DNA of 64,000 nucleotides. It comes from Nostoc sp. CHAB 5824. Lineage in GTDB: Bacteria > Cyanobacteriota > Cyanobacteriia > Cyanobacteriales > Nostocaceae. A program made the position numbers and the translations under genes. The notes beneath the pieces are model-generated. The model had not been told where the DNA came from. It saw nothing but the letters and a program-made list of their open reading frames with translations, and ran no database searches. The stretch spans positions 1 to 64,000 of the forward strand of contig NZ_JAIVFT010000003.1 of NCBI RefSeq assembly GCF_020829665.1. The letters run 5' to 3'. Numbering within the stretch: the first letter of the stretch is position 1; each line of letters begins with the position of its first letter. Shown here one piece after another: positions 9,750 to 19,773 of this stretch.

Positions 9750-10960
9750 AGATGGTAAGCAAACTTCGCAGGCTACCCCATAGTTGCGGTCTACGGCTTA
9801 ACGTAAAAGTTCAAGCATCTGTTTAAGGGTAAACAGATGAGGAAAAACTTGTCTAGAACTTCTTTTTAAACGGCTGAGATAATGCCAGACTAGAGAAATC
9901 TAGATGTTAATAATTAAAAAGGATAAAGCTATAAATAGAAAGCGAATGGTGGGATTTTTGATAGTAGTTTTAATTCAGCACTGATTTTTCATGCGGTAGC
10001 TACTCTCAATTCCAAAACGAAGACGATAGTCATCATGTATCAGGTGTAAAGATAACTGTATTTTATAGACTGCATAAATAAAGAACTTTCGACCATGCGC
10101 TCGTCTTTTACCATTTTTATATGTACAAACTATCCAGACTTGAAAATTAGCCGAGCCATATTTATCGCTGTTTAAAGTGTAAGATGTTTTATAACTGCGC
10201 CAACCTCTAATTAACTGTCTAGTTCCTCCATGTTTGCCTCGAATAATAACTGGCATCTCAAATGGGATATCCAAAGCTTGCAACCAACGAATTACTGGCA
10301 CACAAAAGAACTCCCTATCCAAATACAATCGCTCAATTCTCAAGTTTAAACGCTCAATTATTGCCAAAAGATATGTGATAATTGCCACCAAAGTGTTTTG
10401 TTGTTGAACAGCTTTGATAGCTAAGGTTACTCGTTTATTCTTCTTAATTACGTAGACAGTAGCGTAAGCGTAAAAAGAGCAAGTACCACTTTTAGCTTTA
10501 CTTCTATAAATAAAAGGTGCTTCTGCTGGTGATGGTTCATCATAATATGGAATTAGATTAAAATCGATGGCGATTTTCTGTTGTCCCTGCCGTATCCCAG
10601 TTGGCAAGCGGCTTTGGAGTGCCTTATTTAAATCCTCTTCCAAAGAAGCGATGTCTGAATATTTTTCTAAATGGTAACGGATATCATTACTGGTCGGAAC
10701 ATTTTTTAAGACTTTAGTACTGTTTTCAATGCTATCTCTCTGAGTGGCTGCCCGAATTAAAATTTAAAAAATATTCTTTTGTTCACACTTACCTTGAGAC
10801 TTTATTGGAATATTTTCTGTTAAACAGTTAACTACTTCATTCAAGGTTTTACTATCAGTTAGAACTGGGGTCGTTGCAATCATAGCCAAACTAAATAATT
10901 CTCTATCTCAATTTTCTCTCAACTCCTTTACAAAATTCTTTAACACAGCACCAGAATTAT
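9750..10960 (-). pseudogene. Decayed IS4-superfamily (ISH3-like) transposase
   Basis: The longest open part (9975-10643) contains QQKIAIDFNLIPYYDEP (first Asp), IERLYLDREFFCVPVIRWL (second Asp) and DYRLRFGIESSYRMKNQC (the Y-(2)-R-(3)-E-like block). The frame continues past a TGA just below 9975 into NPTIRFLFIALSF and LVWHYLSRLKRSSRQVFP, with further stops. Upstream it continues through a stop near 10765 as IENSTKVLKNVPTSNDIRYH. It is inactive. The family name is a best guess from the motif arrangement; the nonsense codons are directly visible. Confidence 0.65.
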
Positions 10961-11102
10961 ATTCTGGTGCAAGAGTTGCTCTTACCTTTTTAGCTGATTT
11001 ATTAGTTTTACTTATGTTGTGAGTCCAAATGAGCTATTCAATACTAGTATTCAAAAGCACGGCTTTTAGACCAAAAGATACTGGCACAGCTATTCATCAT
11101 AG

Positions 11103-11172
11103 AGCGATGGCTACGCCCGCCGTTGGCGAAGCCTCTCGCAGAGAAGGCATCGCAAAACTTTTCGGTCTACTG
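11103..11172 (-). repeat. 70-bp inverted repeat, right copy
   Basis: This is the reverse-complement partner of 9567-9636 (68 of 70 identical). Its right edge abuts, within one or two bases, the point where readable DAHP synthase sequence resumes. Insertion of the repeat-bounded segment may therefore have cut that gene. Confidence 0.8.
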
Positions 11173-11173
11173 A

Positions 11174-11329
11174 CTATCAGATGGTCCTTAGTCTCTAACA
11201 CCTGAAAATTTTGTGGAACTTATGCAGGAAATCGGTTCTCTTGCCGAATTCTTCGGGCGTGGGAATAAATCAGCTTTCGCAACTGTAACACCATTAGCTG
11301 CCAATATCCCTTTAAGTGTAGGTGTCTAA
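11174..11329 (+). pseudogene. C-terminal remnant of a second DAHP synthase
   Basis: The frame reads LSDGP, a TAG stop, then SLTPENFVELMQEIG and EFFGRGNKSAFATV before the natural stop. The intact aroF has LSDGPQSLTPVEFVELMQEI and FFGRGHQSDLATV at its end, so this is the tail of a paralogue. The TAG stands where the intact gene has Gln. Everything upstream is missing, replaced by the 70-bp repeat. It lies on the opposite strand from aroF and upstream of an intact MFS plus Tll0287-like pair, mirroring the gene content around aroF. Confidence 0.85.
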
Positions 11330-11737
11330 ATAGGTCAATTAGGTATAGTTTATTAAGGGTGAGTGATATCAGGTTTACACCAATGAATAGAGTTTAGAGT
11401 AGACCACAGTGACAAAGACGCACATCGTTTCAAAAAAAAATGCGTTTGCTCGCTTGTTAGTGCTGCATAATTATCGTTTTCTGCCGGTATTGAACTAATA
11501 GTTAATCGATAACAGATTAATTGAAGGCAGACAAAAAGGAATCAAGATAATTGAAAAAATGCACTTTGATGAATGATGAGTTTTAATTCATTCTCTCTCT
11601 TTGAGCACAGTTTTTTGATTTTAGCATTTTTTGTTATCTCATTGAAGCAAATTTATTGCTCACACCTCAAAAACTTATTTTTTCCCATGAGAACATAATA
11701 AGTTTCCAAAAACTACATTATTCGGGAGATAAAAGAC
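11330..11737. other. AT-rich intergenic region upstream of MFS gene
   Basis: No gene is seen between the DAHP synthase remnant and the transporter start at 11738. The stretch presumably holds the transporter promoter. A purine-rich TTCGGGAGATAAAAGAC precedes the ATG and supplies the ribosome site. No clear operator was found. Confidence 0.5.
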
Positions 11738-12955
11738 ATGACATTATTACCCAAAAAAATCAACAGCAAAGCTGAAAAAAACATACATGTTGAAGCTAAT
11801 CTTTTTCTCATCGTTTCTATATCGTTAATAGCAATTAGTGGTGTAGTTGCTATTAATCCTATTCTACCAAACATCGCAACTTCGTTCAATATTGCACCAC
11901 AACAAATCGGACTGGTAATGACAGCTTTTCTGATGCCAACTACGCTTGGAACTATAATTTTTGGAGCATTAGCTGACCGTATTGGCAGAAAAAAAATCCT
12001 CATTCCTTCTCTGCTACTGTTTGGGATTGGCGGAATATTCTGCGCCTTTGCCAATAATTTTCGTAGTTTACTCGAGTGGAGATTTTTGACAGGTGTAGGT
12101 GCTGCTAGTTTAGAGTCTTTAGAACTCACTCTTATCAGTGATTTATATGCTGGAAAAATGCTCACCAGGGCAATGGGATTCAACGCTGCAATGATTGGTA
12201 TTGCTGCTACAATTTATCCTCTGGTTGGTGGAGTATTAGGGGAGTTTAACTGGCGATATCCGTTTTTACTATCGATATTAGCCTTTCCAGTTGCATTGTT
12301 GATTTCAAAGAAGCTGAAGTTAGCGAGCAAGCAAAAGAATACTGTGAATTCAAATTTGAGTAGCTATCTCAAAGAGACCTATGACAATATTAAGAATCCC
12401 CAAGTGTTTGGATTACTGTTTGCAGTCTTTTCCCTCTTCGTAATTGAATTAGGTACTTTCTACACCTATATCCCGATCTTTGCAGGAAATCATCTTGGTG
12501 CATCTGGAGCAGAAATTGGTATTATCATTTGCTGTGAATCGCTAGTTTTTTCCTTTGCTGCTTCCCAGTTAGGCTTTTTGGCAAATCGGCTTTCAGAAAA
12601 AAGCTTAATTCTATTGGGCTTTATTCTCTGTACTTTGTCACTACTGATTATGCCTACAATTCATACCATTTGGGGGCTGATAATTCCCTGTACTATATTT
12701 GGTGTATCTAAAGCCTTAGCTTTTCCACCTTTGCAAGCAATGTTAGCAGGAATTGCCCCAGAAGGGTTCCGGGCTTCTTTTATGGGGCTAAATGTTACAG
12801 TTCAATCACTAGGAAGAGCGCTTGGTCCATTATTGACAGGTATTGCTTACGGTGCTTGGGGAATGCAAGGAGTCTTTTATGCAAGTGCTGCTCTTTCCAT
12901 CATCACAGCTATAGTATTTGGTTTGCTGTTGACTTCCAAAAAATTGAGAGCCTGA
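11738..12955 (+). CDS. MFS transporter (drug/metabolite exporter type)
   Basis: This 405-residue, 12-segment major facilitator begins with an about 30-residue cytoplasmic tail. The motif A region is GALADRIGRKKILIPSLLLF, after the second segment. The motif typical of antiporter-type exporters, PLVGGVLGEFNWRYPFLLS, is in segment five. A mid-protein loop (about 195-225) precedes the second bundle. It is most like the Bcr/EmrB-type proton-driven exporters. It is followed by the Tll0287-like gene at 13236 on the same strand. The half copy at 6495-7160 and the FHA fusion at 33498-35132 are paralogues. Export of an aromatic product is inferred only from its location next to DAHP synthase and trp genes. 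Confidence 0.85.
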   Translation: MTLLPKKINSKAEKNIHVEANLFLIVSISLIAISGVVAINPILPNIATSFNIAPQQIGLVMTAFLMPTTLGTIIFGALADRIGRKKILIPSLLLFGIGGIFCAFANNFRSLLEWRFLTGVGAASLESLELTLISDLYAGKMLTRAMGFNAAMIGIAATIYPLVGGVLGEFNWRYPFLLSILAFPVALLISKKLKLASKQKNTVNSNLSSYLKETYDNIKNPQVFGLLFAVFSLFVIELGTFYTYIPIFAGNHLGASGAEIGIIICCESLVFSFAASQLGFLANRLSEKSLILLGFILCTLSLLIMPTIHTIWGLIIPCTIFGVSKALAFPPLQAMLAGIAPEGFRASFMGLNVTVQSLGRALGPLLTGIAYGAWGMQGVFYASAALSIITAIVFGLLLTSKKLRA

Positions 12956-13010
12956 AACAACTAGATTTGTAAAATTAATTTTCAAGATGAAAGGTTTTCA
13001 TAGTTGTTAT

Positions 13011-13037
13011 GGTCGAGAAAAATGTAACTCCTCGACC
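13011..13037 (+). terminator. Hairpin downstream of MFS gene
   Basis: GGTCGAG pairs with CTCGACC around a 13-base loop, followed by CTTTG. It is a weak terminator candidate between the transporter and the sensor gene. The missing U-tract lowers confidence. Confidence 0.35.
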
Positions 13038-13235
13038 CTTTGATATGAAAACAATTTGATAAACTTTTAACTTTTAACTTTTAACGCTACTTAATGAGTT
13101 TTCCTATTCTCAACGCAAAGACAGCTTTTGGAATCGTGCTTTTTATGTTCATATCCTAGAATTTTGTTTTGTAATCTCTTAGTGTTGTCGTAAAACAATA
13201 ATTGACATTTATTTTTAAATCGCATAGGTTAAAAT

Positions 13236-14186
13236 ATGTTAAGAACATTTTCACAAAATTTGAAAAGTTTAGGATTAGCTCAAAAGCTAACAATACTATT
13301 ACTTGTAATATTTTTGGTAGGCATTACCTTTAGTGGTATTGCTTTAGCTAACATCCTGAATTATAAAGCTCAAAATGAAATTACTTCAACTGCTTTATTG
13401 CTGTTCAGAACTCTAAACTCTGTTCGTTATTATACAAATAATGAAGTCACTCCACTTTTGGAGAAGAGTATAGAAAATCAGGGGTTTGTATTGCAATCTA
13501 TCCCTTCTTATTCATCCCGTAAAGTCTTTGAATCCTTACGTAAAGAACATAATTCTTATCAAGACTTTCTTTATAAAGACGCAATGTTCAACCCTAGTAA
13601 TCTTCAAGACATGGCTGATAGTTTTGAAAATCAGATTCTACAAAATTTTAGTCAGAACAGAAGTATAGAAGAAACATCTGGGATTCGTTCTTTTGACGGA
13701 CAAAAATACTTTTATATCGCTCGCCCTTTAGTCATAACTAATGCTAGCTGCTTGAGATGTCATAGTACACCTGAGGTAGCACCCAAGGAAATGATTAACA
13801 TTTATGGAGAAAAAAATGGTATGGGGTGGAAATTGAACGAAGTTTTGGGCGCTCAGATTGTTTCTGTACCAACCAATGAAGTTTTGCAAAAAACTCGTCA
13901 ATCTTTTATTTTGGTGATGGGTCTTGTCACAATAGTTTTTGCGATCGCTATTTATGTGACTAACTTTTGGCTTAAGCGGTATGTTGTTCGACCGATTAAA
14001 CGTGTCGCTCGGATTGCAGAAGCTGTAAGCACGGGTGATATGGAGGCTGATTTTGAGAAAGTATCCAACGATGAAGTAGGCAGTTTGGTGGAAGCCTTTA
14101 CACGCATGAAGTTGAGTTTGGTAATGGCAATTAAAAGGTTGGAGCAGTACCATATAGAGAATCGTGAACCCCGCGATAAGTTATAA
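13236..14186 (+). CDS. Tll0287-like haem-binding (DUF3365) protein with HAMP domain
   Basis: This 316-residue paralogue of the proteins at 7386-8282 and 32313-33203 has an N-terminal membrane segment at about 17-38. The periplasmic DUF3365/Tll0287 domain carries CLRCH, with the downstream block GMGWKLNEVLGAQIVSVP. A second membrane segment (about 222-245) follows, then a HAMP region (RPIKRVARIAEAVSTGDMEA, then DEVGSLVEAFTRMKLSL). It would hold a covalently attached haem on the periplasmic side and relay a signal through HAMP, but no output domain is present. It follows the MFS gene by 280 bases in the same direction. It differs most from the other two at the N-terminus, which is longer by about 15 residues. 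Confidence 0.85.
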   Translation: MLRTFSQNLKSLGLAQKLTILLLVIFLVGITFSGIALANILNYKAQNEITSTALLLFRTLNSVRYYTNNEVTPLLEKSIENQGFVLQSIPSYSSRKVFESLRKEHNSYQDFLYKDAMFNPSNLQDMADSFENQILQNFSQNRSIEETSGIRSFDGQKYFYIARPLVITNASCLRCHSTPEVAPKEMINIYGEKNGMGWKLNEVLGAQIVSVPTNEVLQKTRQSFILVMGLVTIVFAIAIYVTNFWLKRYVVRPIKRVARIAEAVSTGDMEADFEKVSNDEVGSLVEAFTRMKLSLVMAIKRLEQYHIENREPRDKL

Positions 14187-14482
14187 CGATTTGCAATTGA
14201 GTGCAATATCAACTGATATCATGTTCGGGTGAAGACTTATCATTAGGACTGACGCGGGGACGGCGGGACGCGGGGACGCGGAGAAATTTTCATAATAAGT
14301 GATTATCCGAACTTGATATGACTTCTCAACGCTAGTCTCTCCAGGTGGGGAAACCCCTTTTTCCTCTACAAGCTAGAAGCTTGAGGCTACACAAACAAAG
14401 CCCGTGTCGGCGGGCTAGATAATAAAAAAGGGATTTAACAATCGGATTTGATACAACTGTAGGGTTTTACACTCCTTGTGCA
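14187..14482. other. Convergent intergenic region
   Basis: This separates the sensor gene (plus) from trpD (minus). It contains a G-rich simple stretch near 14252-14282 (repeats of GACGCGGGGAC type) and no gene. No strong terminator was recognised. Confidence 0.4.
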
Positions 14483-15577
14483 TCACATGAGAAATTGAGC
14501 TAGTTGTTCCAACTTTTTCCAAGCTTCTCCACTTTGAATAACATCTTTAGCAAGAATCACGGTTTGAGAAAAAGAATTTAAAAAATCACCACTCTCTGTA
14601 ACAGCTTCACCAACGTACAGTGCTAAAGCAGCATTTAACGCAACTACATCTTGCTGCTCCTTAGTACCTTTACCTTGCAAAACTGCTTTGAGAATATCTG
14701 CATTTTCTTGAACATCTCCACCTGCCAGTGTACTAATTGGAGCGGGGTTTAAACCTAAATCTTGTGGATCTATCTCGAGCAAGTGTATTTGTCCGTTTGA
14801 TAGTACTGCTAAGTCAGTTTTATCCCCTAATCCTGCTTCATCTAATTTTTCTCGTCCGTGAAGGGTAATTGCTCGACGAGTACCCAGTTGATTGAGAACT
14901 TGAGCAAAAGTCTCAACCATTGCTGGATTATTAATCCCAATCACTTGTCCTGTAGGTTTTAGTGGGTTGAGCAGTGGACCAAGTAAGTTAAAAACTGTGC
15001 GTACTTTAAGCGTTTTTCGCAATGGGGCGATCGCTTTAAGAGCGGGATGCCAATCTGGTGCAAACAAAAAAGTCATGCCAACTGTCTGCAAAGCGGCTTG
15101 AGCTTTTTCGGTGTCAGCTTGGAGATTAACGCCCAAAGCTTCCAACACATCAGCCGAACCAGTTTTACCAGAGGCGGAACGATTGCCATGCTTTGCAACT
15201 TTTACCCCACAAGCTGCAACCACAAAAGCAACAGCCGTGGAAATGTTGAAAGTTGATGCTCCATCTCCACCAGTCCCACAAGTATCAACTAGTGGTAAAT
15301 TACCAACAACGCAAGTACGCAAGTTTGGTTTGATTGAATGGGAGTGTAAAACTTCGACCATGCCAAGTAACTCTTGGGCAGATACTCCTTTGGCTTGAAT
15401 CGCTATTAAAATCGCACCCGACAACACGTTTGGGATAGTTTCTGTAAGCCAACCGTGCATTAAATCGGACGCCTGAGAAACTGAAAGTGATTGACCGTTA
15501 AGCAATTGCTGCAATATTGCAGACCAATCCGGTAAATCGTTAGTTAAGGGATGAGGTTCAACAGTAGTTTGTGTCAT
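14483..15577 (-). CDS. trpD: Anthranilate phosphoribosyltransferase
   Basis: The enzyme transfers phosphoribose from PRPP to anthranilate, the second step from chorismate to tryptophan. The 364-residue length is normal. Visible motifs are the PRPP loop [19 protein letters not shown] (near 108-126), [20 protein letters not shown] and [19 protein letters not shown]. The family block [15 protein letters not shown] and the acidic [18 protein letters not shown] also appear. It starts at an ATG after GTAAAGGTTGC. It is one of five separate minus-strand trp genes in 14483-24589; spacing to its neighbours exceeds 100 bases, so it probably has its own promoter. Confidence 0.96.
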   Translation of the reverse strand: MTQTTVEPHPLTNDLPDWSAILQQLLNGQSLSVSQASDLMHGWLTETIPNVLSGAILIAIQAKGVSAQELLGMVEVLHSHSIKPNLRTCVVGNLPLVDTCGTGGDGASTFNISTAVAFVVAACGVKVAKHGNRSASGKTGSADVLEALGVNLQADTEKAQAALQTVGMTFLFAPDWHPALKAIAPLRKTLKVRTVFNLLGPLLNPLKPTGQVIGINNPAMVETFAQVLNQLGTRRAITLHGREKLDEAGLGDKTDLAVLSNGQIHLLEIDPQDLGLNPAPISTLAGGDVQENADILKAVLQGKGTKEQQDVVALNAALALYVGEAVTESGDFLNSFSQTVILAKDVIQSGEAWKKLEQLAQFLM

Positions 15578-15681
15578 AATTTTGCAACCTTTACGTTATA
15601 AGAACAACGCATGAAGAGTAGCAAGCACGCTATGTGCTTACTACAAACCAAGATTAAGAAAGCGGTTATTTTTTTATGCTT

Positions 15682-17580
15682 CTAAAAAGAAAACACTGTA
15701 CGGAGTGTACCTGTCACAATTGTGTCGTTGCTTTCTTCGTTTCCGGCATGGTTAATCACTTGAATTGTTGGTGTGACTTGGATATTTCGACTAAATGGAT
15801 AGTTATAAAATGCCTCGAAATTGGTTTGAGTTGAATTGCCGATTTGGCTTGCAACAAATGGCTGACCTACGGCAATTCCTGCTAAAGCACCCTGTGTAAA
15901 CAAGTCTCGCATTGCAACGCCTGCCATCCAGTAATTGGGTTTGATGTCACCAAGGGCGGTGTTATTGTAGTTACCGTAACCGTAGCGACCAAAAATACCA
16001 AACTTTTGTGCAAGGGTAAGTTCAGCATTCACGCCAAAGACATCAAAGCGGTTGCTGAATAGTTCACCACCACTGTATTGCAGACGCAAAGCAAAAGCTC
16101 TAGAGGGCGCGTATTCTACTTCCACAGTACTTTGATAAGTATCTCCAAATAAACCGCGATCGCCTGTAGCATTGGGATTGGCATTGGGAGCACCACCAGC
16201 ACTGGCAAAAGCATCGGGATATAAGAGTCTTGTGAATGATGAAACACTCTGAAGCACTCCCGGTCCTTGGTTGCCAGGATTTACTGCGTCTGCTGCGACA
16301 TACAACGCCCGCACGGAAATGGGTCCCTGACCTGGCTTCCAGTCGATTGCTGCCCCTGCACTTGGACCGTTAACTGGGAAGAGAATAAAGTTATTCACAA
16401 AAGCCAGAGTGCTAAAGTCGAGGAAGCTGAGATAAGCGTAACTGTTGAAGTCAACAAAATCGGTTGAGAAAATATTCGGACCAATAGTGACTTTAAAGTC
16501 GTTAGCGAGTTGAAAGCTGTAATACAGTCGGCCCAGACCTAGATCATTATCTGTAGGTGGCTTGACTGAATAGTCTACAACACTCCCGAAATTTGGCTCC
16601 AGCAAACCTGCGGCATTATCTAACCCACCACTAGGCCGACCATTGCTATCAACAATAGCACTTCCAGCTTCAAGGCGAATTTTTAGCAAGTCAGTTCCGC
16701 GGAAGCTGGTGTCTAAATCTATCCCTGCTCGAAACAATATTGTAGGATTGGGTTGGCTGGTAATTAGATTACCGGGGTTATCAGGGATGTTACCGAGGGG
16801 GTTATCGGGGGGGACGGGGGCGTTACCGGGGACAATAATGCGATCGCCACTGAACCCACCAGCGTTTACGGAAATAATTGCCTGACCACTGAGCTTGGTA
16901 GTTGTAGAAAACTGATTAGCTTCGAGTTCCGCTGTACGTGCTTCTAGCACATCTACCCGACCTCGTAAAGTTGCCAGTTCAGGCGTGAATTCTTGCTGAA
17001 GCCTCTGCAAAGTTGCCAAGTCTTCTTTGCTCACCAAATCTGTTGTGGCTTGTGCAATCAATTCATTGATACGGTTTAAGCAAGTATTAAGTCCTGCCGC
17101 AAACTCATAACGCGTCATCGCGCGGTTTCCGCGATAGGTACCATTAGGATACCCAGCAATACAACCATAGCGTTCAACCAGTGACTGCAATGCCTGAAAT
17201 GCCCAATCACTAGGTTGGACATCACTGAGTTGATTGACATTTGTCACCTGACTTATTCCAGGTGTGATTTTTTTAACCTGGTTTTGAGTGACAAAATTTG
17301 CTGTACCACCTGACGCGGAAGGTCTTTCTGTAGGTTGGACATCACTGAGTTGATTGACATTTGTCACCTGATTGATTTCAGGTGTGCTTTTTTTTGCCTG
17401 GTTTTGAGTGACAAAATCTGCTGCACCACCTGAAGCGGAGGGTATTTGCGCCCGTGTTGAAGATGTCCCTAAAAGTAATAAACTGAGCAGGCTGACTCCA
17501 GAAGCAATTGTATTCGTTAGAAATTTTTCGTAACCTTGGGCTTTTACAGTAGAATTTCCAAACATTTTTTTCTTCTGCAT
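15682..17580 (-). CDS. Iron-uptake porin (SLH domain plus OprB-type barrel)
   Basis: This 632-residue outer-membrane protein carries a signal peptide (about 20-45, ending STRAQ). A SLH domain (about 125-170, DWAFQALQSLVERYGC then GTYRGNRAMTRYEFAAGLN) is followed by a coiled coil (about 175-220) and a carbohydrate-selective-porin-like beta-barrel ending in the typical C-terminal Phe. Cyanobacterial porins of this build are linked to iron uptake. Between signal and SLH domain an about 40-residue segment is tandemly duplicated (PSASGG..., FVTQNQ, QVTNVNQLSDVQP). An in-frame ATG five codons downstream is an alternative start. It has no obvious connection to the flanking trp genes except a possible iron theme. 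Confidence 0.9.
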   Translation of the reverse strand: MQKKKMFGNSTVKAQGYEKFLTNTIASGVSLLSLLLLGTSSTRAQIPSASGGAADFVTQNQAKKSTPEINQVTNVNQLSDVQPTERPSASGGTANFVTQNQVKKITPGISQVTNVNQLSDVQPSDWAFQALQSLVERYGCIAGYPNGTYRGNRAMTRYEFAAGLNTCLNRINELIAQATTDLVSKEDLATLQRLQQEFTPELATLRGRVDVLEARTAELEANQFSTTTKLSGQAIISVNAGGFSGDRIIVPGNAPVPPDNPLGNIPDNPGNLITSQPNPTILFRAGIDLDTSFRGTDLLKIRLEAGSAIVDSNGRPSGGLDNAAGLLEPNFGSVVDYSVKPPTDNDLGLGRLYYSFQLANDFKVTIGPNIFSTDFVDFNSYAYLSFLDFSTLAFVNNFILFPVNGPSAGAAIDWKPGQGPISVRALYVAADAVNPGNQGPGVLQSVSSFTRLLYPDAFASAGGAPNANPNATGDRGLFGDTYQSTVEVEYAPSRAFALRLQYSGGELFSNRFDVFGVNAELTLAQKFGIFGRYGYGNYNNTALGDIKPNYWMAGVAMRDLFTQGALAGIAVGQPFVASQIGNSTQTNFEAFYNYPFSRNIQVTPTIQVINHAGNEESNDTIVTGTLRTVFSF

Positions 17581-17841
17581 CTCGTTATTTTTGATATTAC
17601 AAATTAAATTTTTGTCTGAGGAGAAATTATAATCTTAGACACTTTGCTTTCAAAGGCGTCTAAAGTTGAAAAAAGTCGTTCAATGACAATATTATTATCC
17701 AATAAAAGTAACTGGAAAAAGCATAGAAGGTATTGAAATTACAAATTGAGCATATGCTTGATAATTAAAACCGATGATATTAAGTTTTTTAATAAGCAGA
17801 TTATGTACTTACTACAAACTCTGTGGCACTCTCTAACAAAT

Positions 17842-18225
17842 CTATACAGTGCCGAAAGTTACACCCTGATTTTTGAGCCACTTACGGTAAATAACGGTGG
17901 CGCGATCGCTTGGCAGATGATACTCTGCTTGTAAGTCCAAAGGTAGACGTAGTGGTTTTTGGGATTCTACAGCTTCAACGTCTTGATGAATAATCGTATG
18001 TGTGAAATCCTTGAACTCTTTTTCTGGAACCTCATAGTTTAGGAACATCTAACTTTAGGCGAAGCATTCCTCCCCATCGGTAGGGCAGACCGTAAAGAAT
18101 ATTGTTATGCGTTCAGTATCTGTTTCCCTACGCAAGCACACAGTCAAGGGACGCAAAATGTCGAAGTTGGCACGATCTTAGTCGTTATTGAGAACTACGT
18201 CGGTTACCATTTTGATTGACTCTTA
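17842..18225 (-). pseudogene. C-terminal remnant of a second Rieske oxygenase
   Basis: The last 68 codons (FLNYEVPEKEFKDFTHTI, LRLPLDLQAEYHLPSDRAT, YRKWLKNQGVTFGTV) closely follow the end of the intact Rieske oxygenase at 36907-37881. The same frame continues upstream as ANFDILRPLTVCLRRETD and TPTDGEECFA-like sequence. It is interrupted by three in-frame stops: one before DRANFD and two around FA-S before MFLN. Nothing of the Rieske iron-sulphur domain remains. It lies between trp genes, so a second copy of this biosynthetic gene once stood inside the tryptophan block. Confidence 0.85.
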
Positions 18226-18251
18226 TAAATGATTGATGAACTTGAACAAGT

Positions 18252-18475
18252 CAGGACTTATGCACATTTATGGAGAATCAAACGTTTTAGACGTCGTGGT
18301 TCTCTTCAAGTCTCCTTCAAAAAGGGCGACTAGACATGAACCTATCCCACTAATAATATTTGTGCTAAAAAGCTTAAGCTTGTTGAGAATTGAAAACGAA
18401 AAATCAAGGTTTTCAAGCACATTTTACGAAAAAAGTAGGAATTTTTAGAATAGTGGGATAGGTTCATAAGTCCTG
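18252..18475. repeat. Nested inverted repeats, MITE-like
   Basis: An outer pair, CAGGACTTATG near 18252 and CATAAGTCCTG ending at 18475, encloses an inner 17-bp perfect pair, ATGAACCTATCCCACTA at 18336-18352 and its complement at 18451-18467. No coding sequence is seen. The inner 132-bp unit looks like a MITE. No clear target duplication was found. Confidence 0.5.
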
Positions 18476-18490
18476 GAATTTAAACCCGAT

Positions 18491-19738
18491 TTAGGCGGGG
18501 TTTAAAAATTTCGCAACCGTTTGCACATCCTTGTCACCACGTCCAGAACAGTTGATAACAATTCTGGGGCTACCAGTCAGTTGCGGACAAAGAGTTTCTA
18601 GGAAAGCAATGGCGTGGGATGTTTCCAGTGCCGGAATAATCCCTTCGAGTTGCGACAGACGCTTAAATGCTTCCAACGCCTGCTGGTCAGTTACGCTGTA
18701 ATATTCAGCACGTTGAACATCCTTCAAATAACTATGTTCTGGACCCACACCGGGATAATCTAACCCAGCACTGACAGAGTGTGCTTCTAGAATTTGACCA
18801 TCCTCATCTTGGAGAACATAACTCATTGCCCCGTGCAAAACACCGGGTCTGCCAAGTGTCAAAGTTGCCGCGTGTTTTTCAGTATCAATCCCTTCACCCG
18901 CTGCCTCAATTCCGATCAGCCGTACAGATGGTTCGTCTACAAATTCATGGAAAAGCCCAATAGCATTAGAACCTCCGCCAACACAAGCAAGGAGAATATC
19001 CGGCAGTCCACCCCATTTTTCCTGGGACTGGGCGCGAGTTTCCTTGCCAATGATCGCTTGAAAGTCTCGCACCATCATTGGGTAGGGATGGGGTCCAGCA
19101 ACGGAACCTAAAATGTAGTGGGTGGTTTCCACATTCGTCACCCAATCCCGAATTGCCTCACTCGTTGCATCTTTGAGGGTTCCCGTTCCCGCTTCTACAG
19201 GACTGATTTCTGCCCCCATCAATCGCATCCGAAACACATTCAGGGCTTGTCGTTCCATGTCATGAATGCCCATGTAAATCAAACACTTTAAGCCAAAACG
19301 GGCGCAGACTGTAGCGGTTGCAACACCATGCTGACCTGCTCCGGTTTCCGCAATAATCCGCTGTTTGCCCATACGTTTAGCAAGTAACACCTGAGCTAAG
19401 GCGTTATTAATTTTGTGAGCACCTGTATGGTTTAAATCTTCTCGTTTTAAGTAAATTTGCGGTTCCGTGCCATCTGGTTTGGCATAGTGCTTGGTGAGTC
19501 GTTCGGCAAAGTAGAGGGGGGTAGCGCGTCCAACGTAATCGCGTAACAGTGCTTGTAGTTCGTTTTGAAAGTCTGGGTCGTTGCGGTATTTCTGATACGC
19601 GGCTTCTAATTCACTGAGTGCCGGCATTAATGTTTCAGGGACATACTTGCCCCCAAATTGACCAAACCGACCGAGGATATCTGGTTGTTGATGAGTCTGT
19701 GGAGTAGAAAAATTCGTGCTTTCAGTGTTTGCTAACAT
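18491..19738 (-). CDS. trpB: Tryptophan synthase beta chain
   Basis: The PLP-dependent subunit joins indole and serine to make tryptophan. The 415-residue length is typical. Visible motifs are [20 protein letters not shown], the PLP lysine in [15 protein letters not shown], the catalytic-loop [17 protein letters not shown], the phosphate-binding [10 protein letters not shown] and [10 protein letters not shown] near the end. The protein begins MLANTESTN, with about 20 variable residues before the conserved region. Its separation from trpA by a 365-base repeat-containing gap is unusual for partners of one complex. Confidence 0.97.
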   Translation of the reverse strand: MLANTESTNFSTPQTHQQPDILGRFGQFGGKYVPETLMPALSELEAAYQKYRNDPDFQNELQALLRDYVGRATPLYFAERLTKHYAKPDGTEPQIYLKREDLNHTGAHKINNALAQVLLAKRMGKQRIIAETGAGQHGVATATVCARFGLKCLIYMGIHDMERQALNVFRMRLMGAEISPVEAGTGTLKDATSEAIRDWVTNVETTHYILGSVAGPHPYPMMVRDFQAIIGKETRAQSQEKWGGLPDILLACVGGGSNAIGLFHEFVDEPSVRLIGIEAAGEGIDTEKHAATLTLGRPGVLHGAMSYVLQDEDGQILEAHSVSAGLDYPGVGPEHSYLKDVQRAEYYSVTDQQALEAFKRLSQLEGIIPALETSHAIAFLETLCPQLTGSPRIVINCSGRGDKDVQTVAKFLNPA

Positions 19739-19773
19739 TGGAATGTCCTAGATTTGTAATATGGTTGAAATTT

